A program made the translations under genes and the position numbers. DNA of 64,000 nt, taken from positions 310,001 to 374,000 of the forward strand of contig JAXGGA010000026.1 in NCBI GenBank assembly GCA_038373865.1. The letters are read 5' to 3'. Positions within the stretch are counted from its first letter, which is position 1. The number at the start of each line of letters is the position of its first letter. The stretch comes from Uloborus plumipes. Taxonomy: Eukaryota > Arthropoda > Arachnida > Araneae > Uloboridae. This document shows positions 62,665-64,000 of the stretch, in pieces. The notes beneath the pieces were generated by a model. It saw only the letters and a list, made by a program, of their open reading frames with translations, was not told where the DNA came from and made no database searches.

Positions 62665-64000
62665 CTTTCACGGATATTTTATAATGTACTGTGGAATTAA
62701 ATGGCTAATCCCTTAAAATTAACAAATCAACCATAGGATACTTGAGTTAGTGACTAAAATTTCATTAAATATGCTACAACAAAAAGTTTGGTCCAATAAA
62801 AGTATTTAATTCGCAAGATCTGTCTTAAGAATTTGATGCAAAACAATTGTTTAAAAGTGAAATGAAAAAGAAAAAAACCTAGTGTTTACTGAGGCTTGGA
62901 TGTTTATGACCTCCATCCCAAAGCTGGTAATAATAATCTCTATAAATCAGTTATGTTAATGGCCAACAAATAGAAGCATAACCTCCTTATACAATCTTAG
63001 AAAGTCCCTCTAATGTTTTAGATACCGCTTATAAAGACCTTGCTTAAAAAAATCTAAACTCACTTTAATTAATGGGCGACAAGTGAAAGGATTTGACTGA
63101 TGAATTTAAAGTAAATAACTTCAAACATGGTTTTTCATCTAGCTTTTTTTTCAGACAAATATTTAAAATTTATTAAAAGTTTTGACTCTCACAGACGACC
63201 AGTTTCAACGTCAAAATATTTGCCAATCTGCGCTTGTCTCTTCATAAACCAATATCCCCCCCCCCCTATTTTTCATTAATAGTTCGATTTTCATATTTTC
63301 CAGCCAGGTAGTTAATGTTAAGTTGGGTCTTAATATTATTAAAACCCAACAATTAAAATATGATACTAAAAGTGTTTTTTTAATAATTAAAGTAATTGTC
63401 TTCAGAAGCGCAAAAAAATGTATAGTTAGTTCTTAAATAAAAGCTATTTTATCATACGTTTGAAATTATGTTTTAACAATATGAGCAATTCAACGAAAAC
63501 CAACCGTTTTTTGGGCAGAAACAATACAGTAAAAAAAAATGTTTTATATTTTTACAGTATACATTTCAAATATTAAATGTCGAAAGACAAAACAAGGGAA
63601 AAATCAACATGATGCTAAAAGACTTTCATACATGTTTTCATAGCTGAAAAGTCTGGCTTTCAACCAAATATGTACTACAATGATGAGAATTTTCTTCTTG
63701 TACTACGCGTTTGAAAGTACAGTAAAAACTTTTTTATCTACTAACCATTTAGCTAGTAAGGCTTTAGGCCATAAAAATCACATGCAACTTTTGTTTTGTT
63801 GAAAACCATTCTGAAGGTATAATGTCTTGCTTATAAATAGTTACCTGCAGTTTCAATATTAGGAGATGAAAGCCTGTTGTGTTTCCGAAGCAATTTCTGA
63901 TTACTTAGTATAAAACCCAGGACTTCAGTGGTATCTTCATAACTAATACTATAACTTTTAAAATAAGTAAAATATAAATAAATGAATGAATACATATAAT
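62665..64000. other. Unassigned AT-rich DNA to window end
   Basis: No gene or element is recognised. A short poly(C) run occurs at about 63256-63266. Confidence 0.5.

Overview
This is a eukaryotic nuclear window, not bacterial. It is AT-rich, has many homopolymer runs and long (TA)n tracts, no operons and no dense coding, and it is packed with class II transposons. The mix (many Tc1/mariner families, a Helitron, a tRNA-headed SINE, Mutator-like and piggyBac-like termini) fits an arthropod. A chelicerate such as a spider is my best guess, from general resemblance of the repeats only. I recognise no complete host gene. One short open block with splice-like borders (59303-59403) is the only candidate host exon.

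Layout. 0-10 kb: unassigned DNA, a 0.78 kb repeat with 14-bp inverted ends (2655-3429), and a 2.9 kb foldback element with arms longer than 1 kb (3614-6494). 10-20 kb: two copies of one TIR element (9933-11896 and 18046-19680) with 4-bp target duplications and repeated GTTACGTCTGTAAC motifs. They flank a 3.1 kb, apparently intact Mutator-like DNA transposon with a 554-codon transposase (12838-15956) and two small foldback elements. 20-30 kb: a 250-bp MITE, a decayed Tc1 copy, a (TA)n tract, a Tc1/mariner DD36E element with one nonsense codon, then 5 kb without recognisable content. 30-33 kb: a three-level nest, in which a TTAA-flanked piggyBac-like element holds a non-LTR retrotransposon remnant that holds a 1.28 kb TIR element. 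34-40 kb: a frameshifted DD36E element, (TA)n, another decayed Tc1-like element and a second copy of the 1.28 kb TIR element. 43-48 kb: a degraded Tc1-like element, then a third copy of the 1.28 kb element with an intact 348-codon DD36E transposon inside it. 48-50 kb: a 235-239 bp tandem array with a Helitron inserted in one unit. 55-64 kb: a SINE with target duplications, a decayed copy of an uncharacterised arthropod repeat protein interrupted by a palindromic MITE, the candidate exon, and one more decayed Tc1-like element.

How the parts relate. Only two reading frames look able to make a complete product: the 554-residue Mutator-like transposase (13318-14982, +) and the 348-residue DD36E transposase (45298-46344, -). 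The other transposase copies carry stops, frameshifts or lost catalytic residues. Several Tc1/mariner ends abut (TA)n tracts, as expected of elements that target TA. The repeated families allow empty-site comparisons inside the window: the Helitron insertion is base-precise against neighbouring tandem units, and the DD36E insertion is TA-precise against two sister copies of its host element.
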